Source: Streptomyces sp. NBC_00094
Lineage (GTDB): Bacteria > Actinomycetota > Actinomycetes > Streptomycetales > Streptomycetaceae
Reading direction: 5' to 3'
NCBI RefSeq assembly: GCF_026343125.1
Contig: NZ_JAPEMB010000001.1
Location: 2,728,001-2,792,000, forward strand
Length of the DNA: 64,000 nucleotides
Below, one piece after another: positions 27,509 to 37,850 of the stretch (position 1 is the first letter of the stretch; each line of letters begins with the position of its first letter). The notes below the pieces were generated by a model, which saw only the letters and a list, made by a program, of their open reading frames with translations, ran no database searches and was not told where the DNA came from. Position numbers and translations under genes: made by a program.

Positions 27509-28465
27509 ATGAGCTACAACCAGCCGGGACCGTACGGCGGCCAGCCGCCCCAGCAGCCCGGTCCGTACGGCCAGCCGGGCCCCTACGGCCAGCAGCCGCA
27601 GCAGCCGGGCCCGTACGGCCAGCCGCAGGCTCCCCAGCCGGGTTACGGATACCCCCAGCAGGCCCCGCAGGGCGTCCCGCCGCAGCAGCCCCCGTACGGC
27701 TACCCGCAGCCCCAGCAGCCCGGCCCCTACGGCCAGCAGCCCCAGTACGGCGCCCCCCAGGGCCCCGGCGGCTACGTACCGCACCCCCCGGCCCCGAAGA
27801 AGTCCAAGGCCGGCTGGATCATCGGCGCGGTCGCGGTCGTCGCGGCGCTCGGCGTCGGCGCGTACTTCCTGCTCGGCGGCGGTGGCTCCTCGGTCGCGGA
27901 CGACGGCCCGCACAAGCTGATCACGCCGGACACGGTGCTGACCGATTACAAGAAGGCTCCGGACAAGGGGAGTTCCGCCGGGGAGGACTCCCTGGCGGAG
28001 GCCGAGAAGAACGGCGTCAAGAACGCGACGCAGGTCAAGGCTTCCTATCAGGTGGAGAACAAGGCCAACCCGCTCGCGAGCAAGATGATCTCCTTCAGTG
28101 GCCTCTACGGCGAGATCGAGGACCCCGAGAAGGTCGTCGACCTCATCTTCGCCAGCGCCAAGACCGAGGCCGAGAAGGACTCCGGCAAGAGCGACGCGCC
28201 GCAGCTCGTCGACAGCCCGAAGGCGTACGAGCCGGCCGACCTCGACGGCGCCGTCCTGAAGTGCCAGCAGGCCAAGACGAAGGCCGACCCGGCCACCAGC
28301 ATGCCCGCGTTCACCATCAACATGTGCGTGTGGGCCGACCACAGCACCGTGGGCTTCGTGGTCCCGGTCGACATGTCCGCGATGATGACGGGCAAGTCCG
28401 GCTCGGCCGAGGAGGCCGCCGCCCTGACCGCCAAGCTCCGCAAGGAAGTCCGCGTCAAGTCCTGA
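27509..28465 (+). CDS. Pro/Gln/Gly/Tyr-rich membrane-anchored protein
   Basis: A 318-residue protein in three parts. Residues 1-90 are repeats of PQQPGPYGQ type. A basic-flanked membrane helix follows (KKSKAGWIIGAVAVVAALGVGAYFLL, about 95-120), then a ~195-residue C-terminal region probably outside the cell (ADDGPHKLITPDTVLTDYKK; PAFTINMCVWADHSTVGFVV). This N-in single-pass layout with a low-complexity cytoplasmic arm recurs in Streptomyces hypothetical proteins. Function unknown. Start ATG with GAGGGGAA site upstream. Divergent from valS, convergent with clpX. Confidence 0.85.
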   Translation: MSYNQPGPYGGQPPQQPGPYGQPGPYGQQPQQPGPYGQPQAPQPGYGYPQQAPQGVPPQQPPYGYPQPQQPGPYGQQPQYGAPQGPGGYVPHPPAPKKSKAGWIIGAVAVVAALGVGAYFLLGGGGSSVADDGPHKLITPDTVLTDYKKAPDKGSSAGEDSLAEAEKNGVKNATQVKASYQVENKANPLASKMISFSGLYGEIEDPEKVVDLIFASAKTEAEKDSGKSDAPQLVDSPKAYEPADLDGAVLKCQQAKTKADPATSMPAFTINMCVWADHSTVGFVVPVDMSAMMTGKSGSAEEAAALTAKLRKEVRVKS

Positions 28466-28482
28466 TCCCGGGTGTGTACGCG

Positions 28483-28518
28483 GAAGGGGCGCCCCGCCGG
28501 TCGGCGGGGCGCCCCTTC
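28483..28518. terminator. 16-bp perfect hairpin between convergent genes
   Basis: Arms 28483-28498 and 28503-28518 with a GGTC loop, lying 17 bp past the Pro-rich gene and 14 bp before the clpX stop; probably bidirectional. Confidence 0.88.
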
Positions 28519-28532
28519 GCTGTCCGTACGGC

Positions 28533-29816
<1,284 letters not shown>

Positions 29817-29920
29817 GAGGTGCTTCCCCTTCGCCTGGGAGTGCTTGGTTCAGCGACTCCTGGTGCCTCATATTCGACGGTACCTTGCCGGGCCCCCCGT
29901 TCGGGCCCCCCTTGGCACGG

Positions 29921-29936
29921 TTCACATGAACGTGAA
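29921..29936. promoter_or_regulatory. Inverted repeat upstream of clpX
   Basis: TTCAC-ATGAAC-GTGAA lies in the clpP2-clpX gap, 105 bp ahead of the clpX start. It could be an operator, but no known consensus was matched. Confidence 0.25.
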
Positions 29937-29972
29937 TGCGTCATGTGCCCCGTGCCGAGGGAAGGTCGGGCG

Positions 29973-30647
29973 TCAGCGCTCCGTGGAGGCCGTGCTCTTG
30001 CGGGTCGACACGATCTGGTCGACCAGGCCGTACGCGAGCGCGTCCTCGGCGGTCAGGATCTTGTCACGCTCGATGTCCTCGCGGATCTTCTCGATCGGCG
30101 TCGAGGAGTGCTTGGCCAGCATCTCCTCCAGCTGGCTGCGCATCCGCAGGATCTCGCGGGCCGCGATCTCCAGGTCGGAGAGCTGCTCACGACCGGTGCC
30201 GCCGGAGGGCTGGTGGATCAGCACGCGCGCGTTCGGCAGGGCCATCCGCTTGCCGGGCGTACCGGCGGCGAGCAGCACGGCCGCGGCGGAGGCCGCCTGG
30301 CCCATGCAGACCGTCTGGATGTCCGGCTTCACGAACTGCATCGTGTCGTAGATCGCCGTCAGCGCGGTGAAGGAACCACCGGGGCTGTTGATGTAGATCG
30401 AGATGTCGCGGTCCGGGTCCATCGACTCCAGGCACAGGAGCTGCGCCATGACGTCGTTGGCGGAGGCGTCGTCGATCTGCACGCCGAGGAAGATCACGCG
30501 CTCCTCGAAGAGCTTCGCGTACGGGTCGTACTCACGGACGCCCTGCGAGGTGCGCTCGACGAAGCGCGGAACGACGTAGCGGTTGTCCATCGGCGCGCCG
30601 GTGTAGAGACCGCTCGCGGAGAGGTTGTTAAGCATCTGGGTGTTCAC
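29973..30647 (-). CDS. clpP2: ClpP2 protease subunit
   Basis: A 224-residue ClpP with catalytic Ser120 ([12 protein letters not shown]), His145 ([10 protein letters not shown]) and Asp191 ([15 protein letters not shown]). The unprocessed N-terminus ([20 protein letters not shown]) includes a likely propeptide ahead of [13 protein letters not shown]. It forms a hetero-tetradecamer with ClpP1 in actinobacteria and docks ClpX. It is second in the clpP1-clpP2 operon, starting 50 bp after the clpP1 stop. Confidence 0.95.
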   Translation of the reverse strand: MNTQMLNNLSASGLYTGAPMDNRYVVPRFVERTSQGVREYDPYAKLFEERVIFLGVQIDDASANDVMAQLLCLESMDPDRDISIYINSPGGSFTALTAIYDTMQFVKPDIQTVCMGQAASAAAVLLAAGTPGKRMALPNARVLIHQPSGGTGREQLSDLEIAAREILRMRSQLEEMLAKHSSTPIEKIREDIERDKILTAEDALAYGLVDQIVSTRKSTASTER

Positions 30648-30697
30648 CGTCCTGGTGGCGTTCGGTGGGCTGGGGCTCTTGAGCGGACTGCCGGGGC

Positions 30698-31315
30698 TCA
30701 GGCGCCCGTGCCGCCGCCGCCGGGAACACCCGCGGCGTGCGTGATGATGGCGTCGATGAGGCCGTAGTCCTTGGCCTCGTCCGCGGTGAACCAGCGGTCG
30801 CGGTCACCGTCGCGGATGATCGCCTCGACGGTCTGGCCGGAGTGGTGCGCGGTGATCTCGGCCATGCGCTGCTTCGTGCGAAGCAGGTACTCGGCCTGGA
30901 TCTTGATGTCCGAGGCGGTGCCGCCGATGCCGGCGGAGCCCTGGTGCATCAGGATGTCGGTGTTCGGCAGCGCGAAGCGCTTGCCGGTGGCGCCGCCGGT
31001 GAGCAGGAACTGCCCCATGGAGGCCGCCATGCCCATACCGATGGTGACGACGTCGTTGGGGATGTACTGCATGGTGTCGTAGACGGCCATGCCGGCCGTC
31101 ACCGAGCCACCGGGGCTGTTGATGTACAGGTAGATGTCCTTCTCCGGGTCGGCGGCCAGGAGGAGCATCTGAGCGGTGATCTTGTTGGCGATCTCGTCGT
31201 CGACCTGCTGGCCGAGGAAGATGATCCGCTCGCCGAGGAGCCGGTTGTAGACATGGTCGCCGAGGCCGCCACCGATGGACGGCTCACCCGCGGCGTAAGG
31301 CTTCAGATTCGTCAC
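30698..31315 (-). CDS. clpP1: ClpP1 protease subunit
   Basis: A 205-residue ClpP with catalytic Ser99 ([13 protein letters not shown]), His124 ([11 protein letters not shown]) and probable Asp169 ([16 protein letters not shown]). The [20 protein letters not shown] segment lines the active-site cleft. The C-terminus ends in a Gly-rich PGGGGTGA tail. First gene of the operon; a ClgR-like box lies about 120 bp upstream. Start ATG 31315. Confidence 0.95.
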   Translation of the reverse strand: MTNLKPYAAGEPSIGGGLGDHVYNRLLGERIIFLGQQVDDEIANKITAQMLLLAADPEKDIYLYINSPGGSVTAGMAVYDTMQYIPNDVVTIGMGMAASMGQFLLTGGATGKRFALPNTDILMHQGSAGIGGTASDIKIQAEYLLRTKQRMAEITAHHSGQTVEAIIRDGDRDRWFTADEAKDYGLIDAIITHAAGVPGGGGTGA

Positions 31316-31435
31316 GTATCCACCTGCTCGTCTCCGACGGCCAGGGCCGTCTCAGCGTCTCGTTCCGAGGGCAGTGCCCTCGTATTCATGGACCCTAACG
31401 CGCAGGTGGGACAACGCCATCCCGGTTCCCGAACT

Positions 31436-31452
31436 GTTCGCTGGGAGCGCAA
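31436..31452. promoter_or_regulatory. ClgR-like operator for clpP1clpP2
   Basis: GTTCGC-TGGGA-GCGCAA matches the GTTCGC-N5-GCG pattern reported for the ClgR activator of clp genes in Streptomyces. It is centred about 130 bp ahead of the clpP1 start, a plausible activator position if the promoter lies in between. Identification is by motif recall only. Confidence 0.55.
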
Positions 31453-31486
31453 GGTCAGCGGGGGCGCGTAACCGGTCCGGGTACGC

Positions 31487-31526
31487 CCACGGGCCCGTGC
31501 GCACAGCAGTGCGCACGGGCCCGTGG
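31487..31526 (-). terminator. 18-bp perfect hairpin after tig
   Basis: Arms 31487-31504 and 31509-31526 with an AGCA loop, 30 bp past the trigger-factor stop, isolating tig from the clpP1 promoter region. Confidence 0.9.
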
Positions 31527-31555
31527 AAAGCGTTCCGCGCGGGGCGCGGGGCCGC

Positions 31556-32941
31556 TTACTTGTCCTCGGAGACCTCGGTCTCGCCGGTGACGGCCTCGAC
31601 GGCCTCGGCGGCGGTCTCGACCTCGTCCTCGTCGTCGGAGAGGTCGACGACCTCACCGTTGGTGTCGACGACCTTGGCGGACTCGACGACGACCGCGAGG
31701 GCCTTGCCGCGGGCGACCTCGCCGACGAGCATCGGCACCTGGCCACCCTGGGCCACGGCCTGGGCGAACTGGTCGGGGCTCATGCCGGAGGAGGCGGCAC
31801 GGCGGAACAGGTGCTCGGTGAGCTCCTCGCGGGAGACGTCGAGCTTCTCCTTGTTGACGAGCTCATCGAGGATGAACTGCGTCTTGATGCCCTTCTCGGC
31901 CTGCTCCTTGGTCTCCGCCAGGAACTCTTCCTCGGTCTTGCCCTGGAGCTCCAGGTACTTCGCGAGGTCGATGCCCATCTGGCCGAGCTGGTGGTGCTCC
32001 AGGTTGTGCTTGCGGGTGTTGATCTCGTCCTCGAGAAGCTTCTCGGGCATCGGGACCTCGACCAGCTTGAGGAGCTCGTCGAGGACGCGCTCCTGGGCCT
32101 GGGTGGCCTGGTCGAACTGCTTCATGTTCTCAAGGCGCTTGCGGCTGTCGGCCTTGAGCTCGTCGAGGGTGTCGAACTCCGAGGCGAGCTGGGCGAACTC
32201 GTCGTCCAGCTCCGGGAGCTCACGGGCGGCGACGGTGGTGACCTTGACGGTGACCTCCGCGTCCTTGCCCTCGGCGGTGCCGCCCTTCAGCTGGGAGGTG
32301 AAGGTGGCCTCGCCACCGGCCTCCAGGCCCTTGACGGCCTCGTCGATGCCGTCGAGCAGCTCGCCCGAACCGATGGTGTACGAGACACCGTCGGCGACAC
32401 CGTCGGGGAGGACCTCGCCGTCGACCTTGGCCTCGAGGTCGATGGTGACGACGTCGCCGTCCTGGGCGGCACGCTCGACCGGGGAGGTCGAGGCGAAGCG
32501 CTCGCGGAGCTGCTCCACCGACTTCTCGATGTCCTCGTCGGTGACCTCGACCGCGTCGACGGTGACCTCGATGCCGGAGTAGTCCGGGATCTCGATCGTC
32601 GGGCGGATGTCGACCTCGGCGGTGAAGGCCAGCAGTTCGCCGTCCTTCAGCTCCGTGATGTCGACCTCGGGCTGACCCAGCGGGTTGACCTCGGCCTCGT
32701 TGACGGCCTCGGTGTAGAACTTCGGGAGCGCGTCGTTGACGGCCTCTTCCAGCACGGCGCCGCGGCCGAACCGCTGGTCGATCACGCGAGCCGGGATCTT
32801 GCCCTTACGGAAGCCCTTGACCGTGACCTGCTGGTTGATCTTCTTGTACGCCGCGTCGAGGCTGTCCTTGAGCTCCTCGAAGGGCACCTCGACAGTGAGC
32901 CGAACCCGAGTCGGGTTCAGGGTCTCCACGGCGCTCTTCAC
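31556..32941 (-). CDS. tig: Trigger factor (ribosome-associated chaperone)
   Basis: A 461-residue prolyl-isomerase/chaperone that binds nascent chains at ribosomal L23. The ribosome-binding signature is [19 protein letters not shown] near residue 40. The PPIase domain occupies about 155-240 ([42 protein letters not shown]), followed by the helical C-terminal domain. The last ~35 residues are acidic ([20 protein letters not shown]). Start chosen as GTG 32941 ([20 protein letters not shown]) behind GGAGA; an upstream extension would read into the tRNA-Pro region. Confidence 0.96.
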   Translation of the reverse strand: MKSAVETLNPTRVRLTVEVPFEELKDSLDAAYKKINQQVTVKGFRKGKIPARVIDQRFGRGAVLEEAVNDALPKFYTEAVNEAEVNPLGQPEVDITELKDGELLAFTAEVDIRPTIEIPDYSGIEVTVDAVEVTDEDIEKSVEQLRERFASTSPVERAAQDGDVVTIDLEAKVDGEVLPDGVADGVSYTIGSGELLDGIDEAVKGLEAGGEATFTSQLKGGTAEGKDAEVTVKVTTVAARELPELDDEFAQLASEFDTLDELKADSRKRLENMKQFDQATQAQERVLDELLKLVEVPMPEKLLEDEINTRKHNLEHHQLGQMGIDLAKYLELQGKTEEEFLAETKEQAEKGIKTQFILDELVNKEKLDVSREELTEHLFRRAASSGMSPDQFAQAVAQGGQVPMLVGEVARGKALAVVVESAKVVDTNGEVVDLSDDEDEVETAAEAVEAVTGETEVSEDK

Positions 32942-33113
32942 GGTTCGGTCTCCTTGTGGCTGATTCCTGGAAACCGCCGATGCCGCGTGAGAGCGGTTCC
33001 GGCGGCTCGGCCCGGTCAGAAAGACACACGGGCACGCAGCTTGCATAGTAACCGCAAGCGGGGAGGCGCCCACAACGTGATCATGAACGCGGCAGGCGGG
33101 CGCGTGATCGTCA

Positions 33114-33190
33114 TGGTCGGGGTGGCGGGATTTGAACCCACGGCCTTCCGCTCCCAAAGCGGACGCGCTACCAAGCTGCGCCACACCCCG
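33114..33190 (-). tRNA. tRNA-Pro (TGG anticodon)
   Basis: A complete cloverleaf on the minus strand. The 7-bp acceptor stem is CGGGGTG/CACCCCG, D-loop GCGCAGCTTGGTAGCGC, anticodon stem-loop TCCGC-TTTGGGA-GCGGA with anticodon TGG, T-loop GTGGGTTCAAATCCCGC. The discriminator is A, and the 3' CCA is genome-encoded at 33116-33114. Confidence 0.97.
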
Positions 33191-33322
33191 TCGGTGCGAC
33201 ACGTAGGGTACATGGACGGAGACTGTGCGGCGCCCCCGTTTTACGGGGTGTGCGCGAAGGTCCCCCGACCGGCTACCATGCTGTTCGTGCCGCGGTCCTC
33301 GTGACCTGCGGTGCGATGCTGT

Positions 33323-33396
33323 GCGGGCGTAGCTCAATGGTAGAGCACTAGTCTTCCAAACTAGCTACGCGGGTTCGATTCCCGTCGCCCGCTCCA
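33323..33396 (+). tRNA. tRNA-Gly (TCC anticodon)
   Basis: Acceptor stem GCGGGCG/CGCCCGC, D arm with loop CTCAATGGTAGAG, anticodon arm CTAGT-CTTCCAA-ACTAG with anticodon TCC, T arm CGGGTTCGATTCCCG. Discriminator T, encoded CCA at 33394-33396. It stands alone and is followed by its own hairpin. Confidence 0.97.
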
Positions 33397-33399
33397 CGA

Positions 33400-33443
33400 C
33401 CTCAGGGCCAGGCCGGAGAAACCTCTCCGACCTGGCCCTGAGG
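33400..33443 (+). terminator. Terminator of tRNA-Gly
   Basis: A 19-pair stem with one C/A mismatch and a 6-nt loop, beginning 4 bp past the tRNA CCA end. Confidence 0.85.
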
Positions 33444-33562
33444 CGTTTCCGGGTGCCGCGGGCGGGGTTCCGCGGGGCCGCCGGCGAGGCTCCCGGATGC
33501 CGGGGCGGGCGGGCGCGCGCAGACTGGGCAGAGCCCGTCTCACCGCCGCGTCGGAGGTAGCG

Positions 33563-34048
33563 ATGAAGGACCTGAAGTTCGAGCGGAAGCGTTCACTGTC
33601 CCGGCTGGAGGCAGCCGATCAGTTGATGTCGCTCGCGACCGCCCTGAGGGAGGGCGGGGAGGCCGAACTGGAACTGGGGTCCGGAACGCTGAGTCTGCGC
33701 ATCCCCGACGAGCTCCGCAGCGAGGTGGAGATCGAGGTCAGCGACGGGGAGATCGAGCTGGAGATCGAGCTGACGTGGTCGACGGGCCGCCCGAAGGCCG
33801 CGGCGCCGAGCCCCGCCGTCGCGGGCAGCGACAAGGCGGCGAAGCGGTCGGCGCCGAAGCCCACCGGGTCGCCCACGAAGCCGAGCGGCACCGCCAGGAG
33901 CACGAAGAAGACGGCCAAGCCGACCAAGACGACCAAGACGACCAAGACGGCCAAGACGGCCGGCGCGGCCACGACCGCCACGGCAGCCAAGACCGCGGCG
34001 AAGGCCGCCAAGTCGTCCAAGGCGGCGAAGTCCTCGAAGTCCGGCTGA
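33563..34048 (+). CDS. amphi-Trp domain protein with Lys/Thr/Ala tail
   Basis: A 161-residue protein. Residues 1-75 match the amphi-Trp domain: MKDLKFERKRSLSRLEAADQ, LATALREGGEAELELGSGTL, and the acidic strands EVEIEVSDGEIELEIELTW ending in the conserved Trp. From residue 85 the sequence is almost only Lys, Thr, Ala, Ser and Pro (TKTTKTTKTAKTA), resembling histone H1-like tails, so nucleic acid or polyanion binding is possible but inferred. Good ribosome site GGAGG 5 bp before ATG 33563. Confidence 0.8.
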   Translation: MKDLKFERKRSLSRLEAADQLMSLATALREGGEAELELGSGTLSLRIPDELRSEVEIEVSDGEIELEIELTWSTGRPKAAAPSPAVAGSDKAAKRSAPKPTGSPTKPSGTARSTKKTAKPTKTTKTTKTAKTAGAATTATAAKTAAKAAKSSKAAKSSKSG

Positions 34049-34104
34049 GGGCCTGGAGTGGCGGGCGCCGGTCCGGCAGGCCGCCGGCCGTCGCCCGCGC
34101 CGGC

Positions 34105-34299
34105 TCAGAACTTGATGGAGCCGACCGTCTGCGTTATCGAGTCCAGGAAGCGCTGGATGTCGTCGGCCATGCCGGTGGAGGCGAGGAAGAAGCCGAAGAG
34201 CACGGCGATCACGGCCGGTCCGCCCTTGAGGTTCCCCCCTCGGATCAGCACCACCAGGATGATTGCCAACAGCAACACCACAGACAGCGAAATGGCCAC
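34105..34299 (-). CDS. Small conserved membrane protein
   Basis: A 64-residue protein starting at GTG 34299 with two hydrophobic helices (ISLSVVLLLAIILVVLI and GGPAVIAVLFGFFLASTG), joined by a short Gly/Lys loop and ending in an amphipathic tail DDIQRFLDSITQTVGSIKF. I recall similar short proteins in other streptomycetes but no function. The region between it and the convergent amphi-Trp gene (about 34060-34100) can form an imperfect GC-rich hairpin. Confidence 0.65.
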   Translation of the reverse strand: MAISLSVVLLLAIILVVLIRGGNLKGGPAVIAVLFGFFLASTGMADDIQRFLDSITQTVGSIKF

Positions 34300-34530
34300 A
34301 ACTGCTCACACCCTCGGTCGGTCCCGCCCTGCCCACAAGGGAGTCCGTGTCCCGGAAATCCCCCCGTTTTCTCCATCGTGCCACCAACCCCCTTGCCCCC
34401 GCTGGCGGGTGACGAATCGTCGCGTCCTCGCCGAGGTCGCGCCGGAGAGAATCGTCACACTCGTACAACCATGCGGCTTTTGCCGGCCTAAGGGAGGGGC
34501 CGGTGACGGAGCCGGAGATGGCGTGGGCGT

Positions 34531-35676
34531 TCAGGCGGGACGGGAGATGAGCAGCAGGGCCCGGTCGTCGTTGACGTCCTTGGCCACGGCTTCGATCAGG
34601 TGCCAGGCGACGCCCTCGAAGCCTTCGGCGACGCAGCGGTCGGCCTCGCCGGTGAGGCGGTCGATGCCCTCGGCGATGTCCCGGTCGGCGGCCTCGACGA
34701 GTCCGTCGGTGAAGAGCATGAGGACGTCTCCGGGGCGCAGCGAGCCCTTGACCGGGTGGAACTCGGCTCTGTCGTAGACGCCGAGGAGGGGCCCCTCCGC
34801 GGCCTTCTCCTCCCAGCGGCCGGTGCCCGCGTGGAGCTGGAGCGCGGGGAGGTGGCCGGCGGAGAAGAGTTCGTAGTCGCCGGAGTCCAGGTCGAGGACG
34901 AGGTGGACGGAGGTGGCGAAGCCCTCGTCCCAGTTCTGGCGGAGCAGATAGCCGTTGGCCGCGGGGAGGAAGCCGTGCGGCGGGAGCGAACCGAGGAGCC
35001 CGCCGAAGGCGCCGGAGAGCAGCAGCGAGCGGGAGGCCGCGTCCATGCCCTTGCCGGAGACGTCGGTGAGGACGACCTCCAGGGTCCGGCCGCCGTGGGT
35101 GCGGGCGGCGACGACGAAGTCGCCGGAGAAGGACTGGCCGCCGGCCGGGCGGAGCGCCATCTCGCGGTGCCAGCCCTTGGGGAGCCGGGGCAGGGCGCTC
35201 TGGACGCGGAGGCGTTCGCGCAGGTCGAAGAGCATGGTGCCGCCGCGCCGCCAGGGCACGCCGACCCGGGCGCGGAACTGGGCGATGAGCAGCCCGAAGA
35301 GACCGCAGGCGGCGACGACGAGGACGGTGCCGGGGGTGACCCGGGCGGGGCCCTGGGTGTACGGGCCGAGGACGACGGACTCGACGATGAGGGCGCCGGC
35401 GGCCGCCGCGTACAGACCGAGCAGGCTGGCGGGGCGCAGCAGCAGTCCGCCGGCCACGATGGGCAGGACGAGCGCGGCGGGCGCGCACCAGACGGGGTCG
35501 AGGATCGTGCCGCAGGCGATGGCCGGGATCATCAGGAGGAGTCCGGCGAAGGCGAGCCAGTCGGAGCCGTCCCCGCGGAAGTAGTCGACGCCCGATTTAC
35601 GCAGGGCGATGCGGGCCCGGCGGGCGCGTCTGCGCATCCGGGCCGCGTACGTGTTCACTCCGGCGCGGTGTCCCAT
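34531..35676 (-). CDS. Membrane PP2C/SpoIIE-type Ser/Thr phosphatase
   Basis: A 381-residue protein starting MGHRAGVNTYAARMRRRARR at ATG 35676. Three or four membrane helices span about residues 35-130 (WLAFAGLLLMIPAIACGTIL; GLYAAAAGALIVESVVLG; GTVLVVAACGLFGLLIAQF). The cytoplasmic SpoIIE/RsbU phosphatase domain begins near residue 165, with the metal-binding FSGDFVVAARTHGGRTLEVV and LTDVSGKGMDAASRS, then SAGHLPALQLHAG and GDVLMLFTDGLVEAADRD. Such proteins usually dephosphorylate anti-sigma-factor antagonists; the partner is not encoded nearby. The long upstream frame extension (to 36129) overlaps the divergent acetyltransferase and is rejected. Confidence 0.9.
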   Translation of the reverse strand: MGHRAGVNTYAARMRRRARRARIALRKSGVDYFRGDGSDWLAFAGLLLMIPAIACGTILDPVWCAPAALVLPIVAGGLLLRPASLLGLYAAAAGALIVESVVLGPYTQGPARVTPGTVLVVAACGLFGLLIAQFRARVGVPWRRGGTMLFDLRERLRVQSALPRLPKGWHREMALRPAGGQSFSGDFVVAARTHGGRTLEVVLTDVSGKGMDAASRSLLLSGAFGGLLGSLPPHGFLPAANGYLLRQNWDEGFATSVHLVLDLDSGDYELFSAGHLPALQLHAGTGRWEEKAAEGPLLGVYDRAEFHPVKGSLRPGDVLMLFTDGLVEAADRDIAEGIDRLTGEADRCVAEGFEGVAWHLIEAVAKDVNDDRALLLISRPA

Positions 35677-35782
35677 TGGCCTGGACCCTATCCACCTCGT
35701 CCGACATCGCGCAGGGGTACCCCGGTGACAATGTGCGTGAAATCGGGTCGCCCCGGGCGCGCGCCGCTGATATCGATGGCAT

Positions 35783-37012
35783 ATGACGACTGAACTGCGG
35801 GTGCTCGAGCCGACCGAATGGGACCGCTGGTACGAGGTCCTGGAGCTTGCGTTCGGGGGCGTGGCGGAGTCTCCGGAGGAGCGGGAGCTGTGGCGTGACC
35901 TGACGGAGTTCGATCGTTCCCTCGGGGCGTGGGACGGCGACCTGTGTGTGGGGACGGCGGGCGCGTTCTCGTTCCGGCTGACGGTTCCGGGCGGGGCGTC
36001 GGTGCCGGTGGGCGGGGTGACGATGGTCAGCGTGGCGGGGACGCACCGCAGGCGCGGGATCCTGACCTCGATGATGCGGCGCCAGCTGGACGACCTGCGG
36101 GCCGCGGGCGAGTCGGTCGCGGTGCTCACGGCCTCGGAGCCGGAGATCTACGGGCGGTTCGGCTACGGCATCGCCGCGTACTCGGCGCGGACGACGATCG
36201 ACACGACGCGGGTGCGGCTCTCGGTGCCGGAGGGCACCGACGAGGTGGTGCTGCGCCGGGCGGACCTGGCGGGGTCCGCCGCGGCGTGCGAGGCGGTGTA
36301 CGCGCAGCTGGTGCCCGGCCGGCCGGGGATGCTCGCCCGGCGGCCGGGGTGGGAGCGGCTGCCGCTGATCGACCCGCCGGCCGACCGGGAGGGTTCCTCT
36401 CCGCGGCTGTGCGTGCTCGCGGAGCGGGGCGGGGAGGTCGTGGGCTTCACGCAGTACGCGATCAAGCCCGAGTGGTCGTACTCCGGGTCCGAAGGGGCCG
36501 TCCTGGTCCACCAGTTGATGGCGCTCGACCCGGCGGCGGAGGCGGCGCTGTGGCGGTTCCTCTGCTCGGTGGACCTGACCTCGGAGGTACGGATCCGCAG
36601 CAGCCCGGTGGACGGCGCCTGGCAGCAGCTGGTGAGCGACGTACGGCGCTGCGCCCCGACGGTGCGGGACGCGCTGCATCTGCGCCTGGTGGAGGTGGGC
36701 GCGGCTCTGGAGGCGCGGACGTACCAGGCGCCGGTGGACGTGGTGTTCGAGGTCGCGGACGCGTTCTGTCCCTGGAACGAGGGGCGTTGGCGGCTGACGG
36801 GCGACCGTAAGGGCGCGGTGTGCGTGCGGACCTCCGATCCCGTGGATCTCGCGCTGTCCGTAGGGGAGTTGGGCGCGGCCTATCTGGGCGGGACCTCACT
36901 GGTCTCGCTGGCTGCGGCCGGGCGGGTGCGGGAGCTGCGCGAGGGGGCGCTGGTGGAGGCGTCGGTGGCCTTCGGATCGCCGGTCGCGCCCTGGCTGCCG
37001 CACGGGTTCTAG
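35783..37012 (+). CDS. Eis-like GNAT N-acetyltransferase
   Basis: A 409-residue protein with the Eis architecture: an N-terminal GNAT domain (RVLEPTEWDRWYEVLELAFG; acetyl-CoA motif VTMVSVAGTHRRRGILTSMM; YGRFGYGIAAYSARTTI), a second GNAT-like domain, and a C-terminal SCP2-like domain (RWRLTGDRKGAVCVRTSD). The C-terminal carboxylate expected for Eis-type catalysis is Phe409. Known Eis enzymes acetylate aminoglycosides or protein lysines; this one's substrate is unknown. Start ATG 35783, about 107 bp from the divergent phosphatase. Confidence 0.88.
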   Translation: MTTELRVLEPTEWDRWYEVLELAFGGVAESPEERELWRDLTEFDRSLGAWDGDLCVGTAGAFSFRLTVPGGASVPVGGVTMVSVAGTHRRRGILTSMMRRQLDDLRAAGESVAVLTASEPEIYGRFGYGIAAYSARTTIDTTRVRLSVPEGTDEVVLRRADLAGSAAACEAVYAQLVPGRPGMLARRPGWERLPLIDPPADREGSSPRLCVLAERGGEVVGFTQYAIKPEWSYSGSEGAVLVHQLMALDPAAEAALWRFLCSVDLTSEVRIRSSPVDGAWQQLVSDVRRCAPTVRDALHLRLVEVGAALEARTYQAPVDVVFEVADAFCPWNEGRWRLTGDRKGAVCVRTSDPVDLALSVGELGAAYLGGTSLVSLAAAGRVRELREGALVEASVAFGSPVAPWLPHGF

Positions 37013-37016
37013 CCCG

Positions 37017-37033
37017 AGGAGCCGAAGGCTCCT
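37017..37033. terminator. Short hairpin shared by convergent genes
   Basis: AGGAGCC-GAA-GGCTCCT lies between the acetyltransferase stop and the Nei stop, overlapping the first bases of the latter. Only 7 bp of stem, so moderate support. Confidence 0.45.
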
Positions 37034-37850
37034 AGCGGGTCTGGCAGCCCGGGCACCAGAAGAGGTTGCGGGCCGCCAGGTCGGCCGTGCGGATCTCGGC
37101 TCCGCAGATGTGGCAGGGCTGGTGGGTCCTGCGGTAGACGTACACCTCGCCGCCGTGGTCGTCGACGCGCGGCGGACGGCCCATCGCCTCGGGCATGTGC
37201 TCGGGGCGGACGGTGTCGATGCGGTTGAGGCGGACGCCCTCGCGCATCAGCGCGGCGAGGTCGGTCCAGATCGCGTCCCACTCCCCCGGTGTCAGGTCCC
37301 GGCCCGCGCGGTAGGGGTCGATGCCGTGCCGGAAGAGGACCTCGGCGCGGTAGACGTTGCCGACGCCGGCGATGACCTTCTGGTCCATGAGCAGGGCGGC
37401 GATCGTCGTGCGGGACTTCGAGATCCGGCGCCACGCCTTGTCCGGGTCGTCGCGCCCGCGGAGCGGGTCGGGGCCGAGGCGGTCGTGTATCGCCTGCTTC
37501 TCGGCGTCCGTGATGTACGCGCACGTGGTGGGGCCGCGGAGGTCGACGTACCCGTCCGTGTCGGCGATCCGCATGCGGACGGTGTCCGTGGGCGGCGGGG
37601 CCGGGGCGGCGACGGTGTCCCCGAAGGTCACCTTGCCGAAGAGGCCGAGGTGGATGTGGATCCACCGCTCGCCGGGGAAGCCGAGGAAGAGATGCTTGCC
37701 GTGGGCCTCGGTGGTCTCCAGGACGCTGCCGTCGAGCAGGGCCGCCGAGTCGGCGAACTTGCCCTGGGGGCTGGAGACGCGCACGGGCCGGCCGCCGAAC
37801 CGCTCGCGGTGGTCGGCGGCCAGCCGGTGGATGGTGTGCCCTTCGGGCAT
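37032..37850 (-). CDS. Fpg/Nei-family DNA glycosylase/AP lyase
   Basis: A 272-residue enzyme that excises oxidised bases. It begins MPEGHTIHRLA: Pro2 is the Schiff-base nucleophile and Glu3 the acid, and the MPEGHT variant marks the Nei2-type branch, not Fpg (MPELPE). The H2TH region is DQKVIAGVGNVYRAEVLFRHGI, and the C-terminal zinc finger is CHICGAEIRTADLAARN followed by LFWCPGC. Its ATG overlaps the rpiB stop by 1 bp (TGATG), so the two are translationally coupled. Confidence 0.93.
   Translation of the reverse strand: MPEGHTIHRLAADHRERFGGRPVRVSSPQGKFADSAALLDGSVLETTEAHGKHLFLGFPGERWIHIHLGLFGKVTFGDTVAAPAPPPTDTVRMRIADTDGYVDLRGPTTCAYITDAEKQAIHDRLGPDPLRGRDDPDKAWRRISKSRTTIAALLMDQKVIAGVGNVYRAEVLFRHGIDPYRAGRDLTPGEWDAIWTDLAALMREGVRLNRIDTVRPEHMPEAMGRPPRVDDHGGEVYVYRRTHQPCHICGAEIRTADLAARNLFWCPGCQTR

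Noticed and set aside
33114..33396. Integrated element at the tRNA-Pro or tRNA-Gly gene
   Set aside because: No integrase, no duplicated tRNA 3' end and only core genes on both sides.
34531..36129. Longer phosphatase starting at 36129
   Set aside because: The extra N-terminal residues overlap the divergent acetyltransferase coding region and lack family similarity; ATG 35676 gives a natural start.
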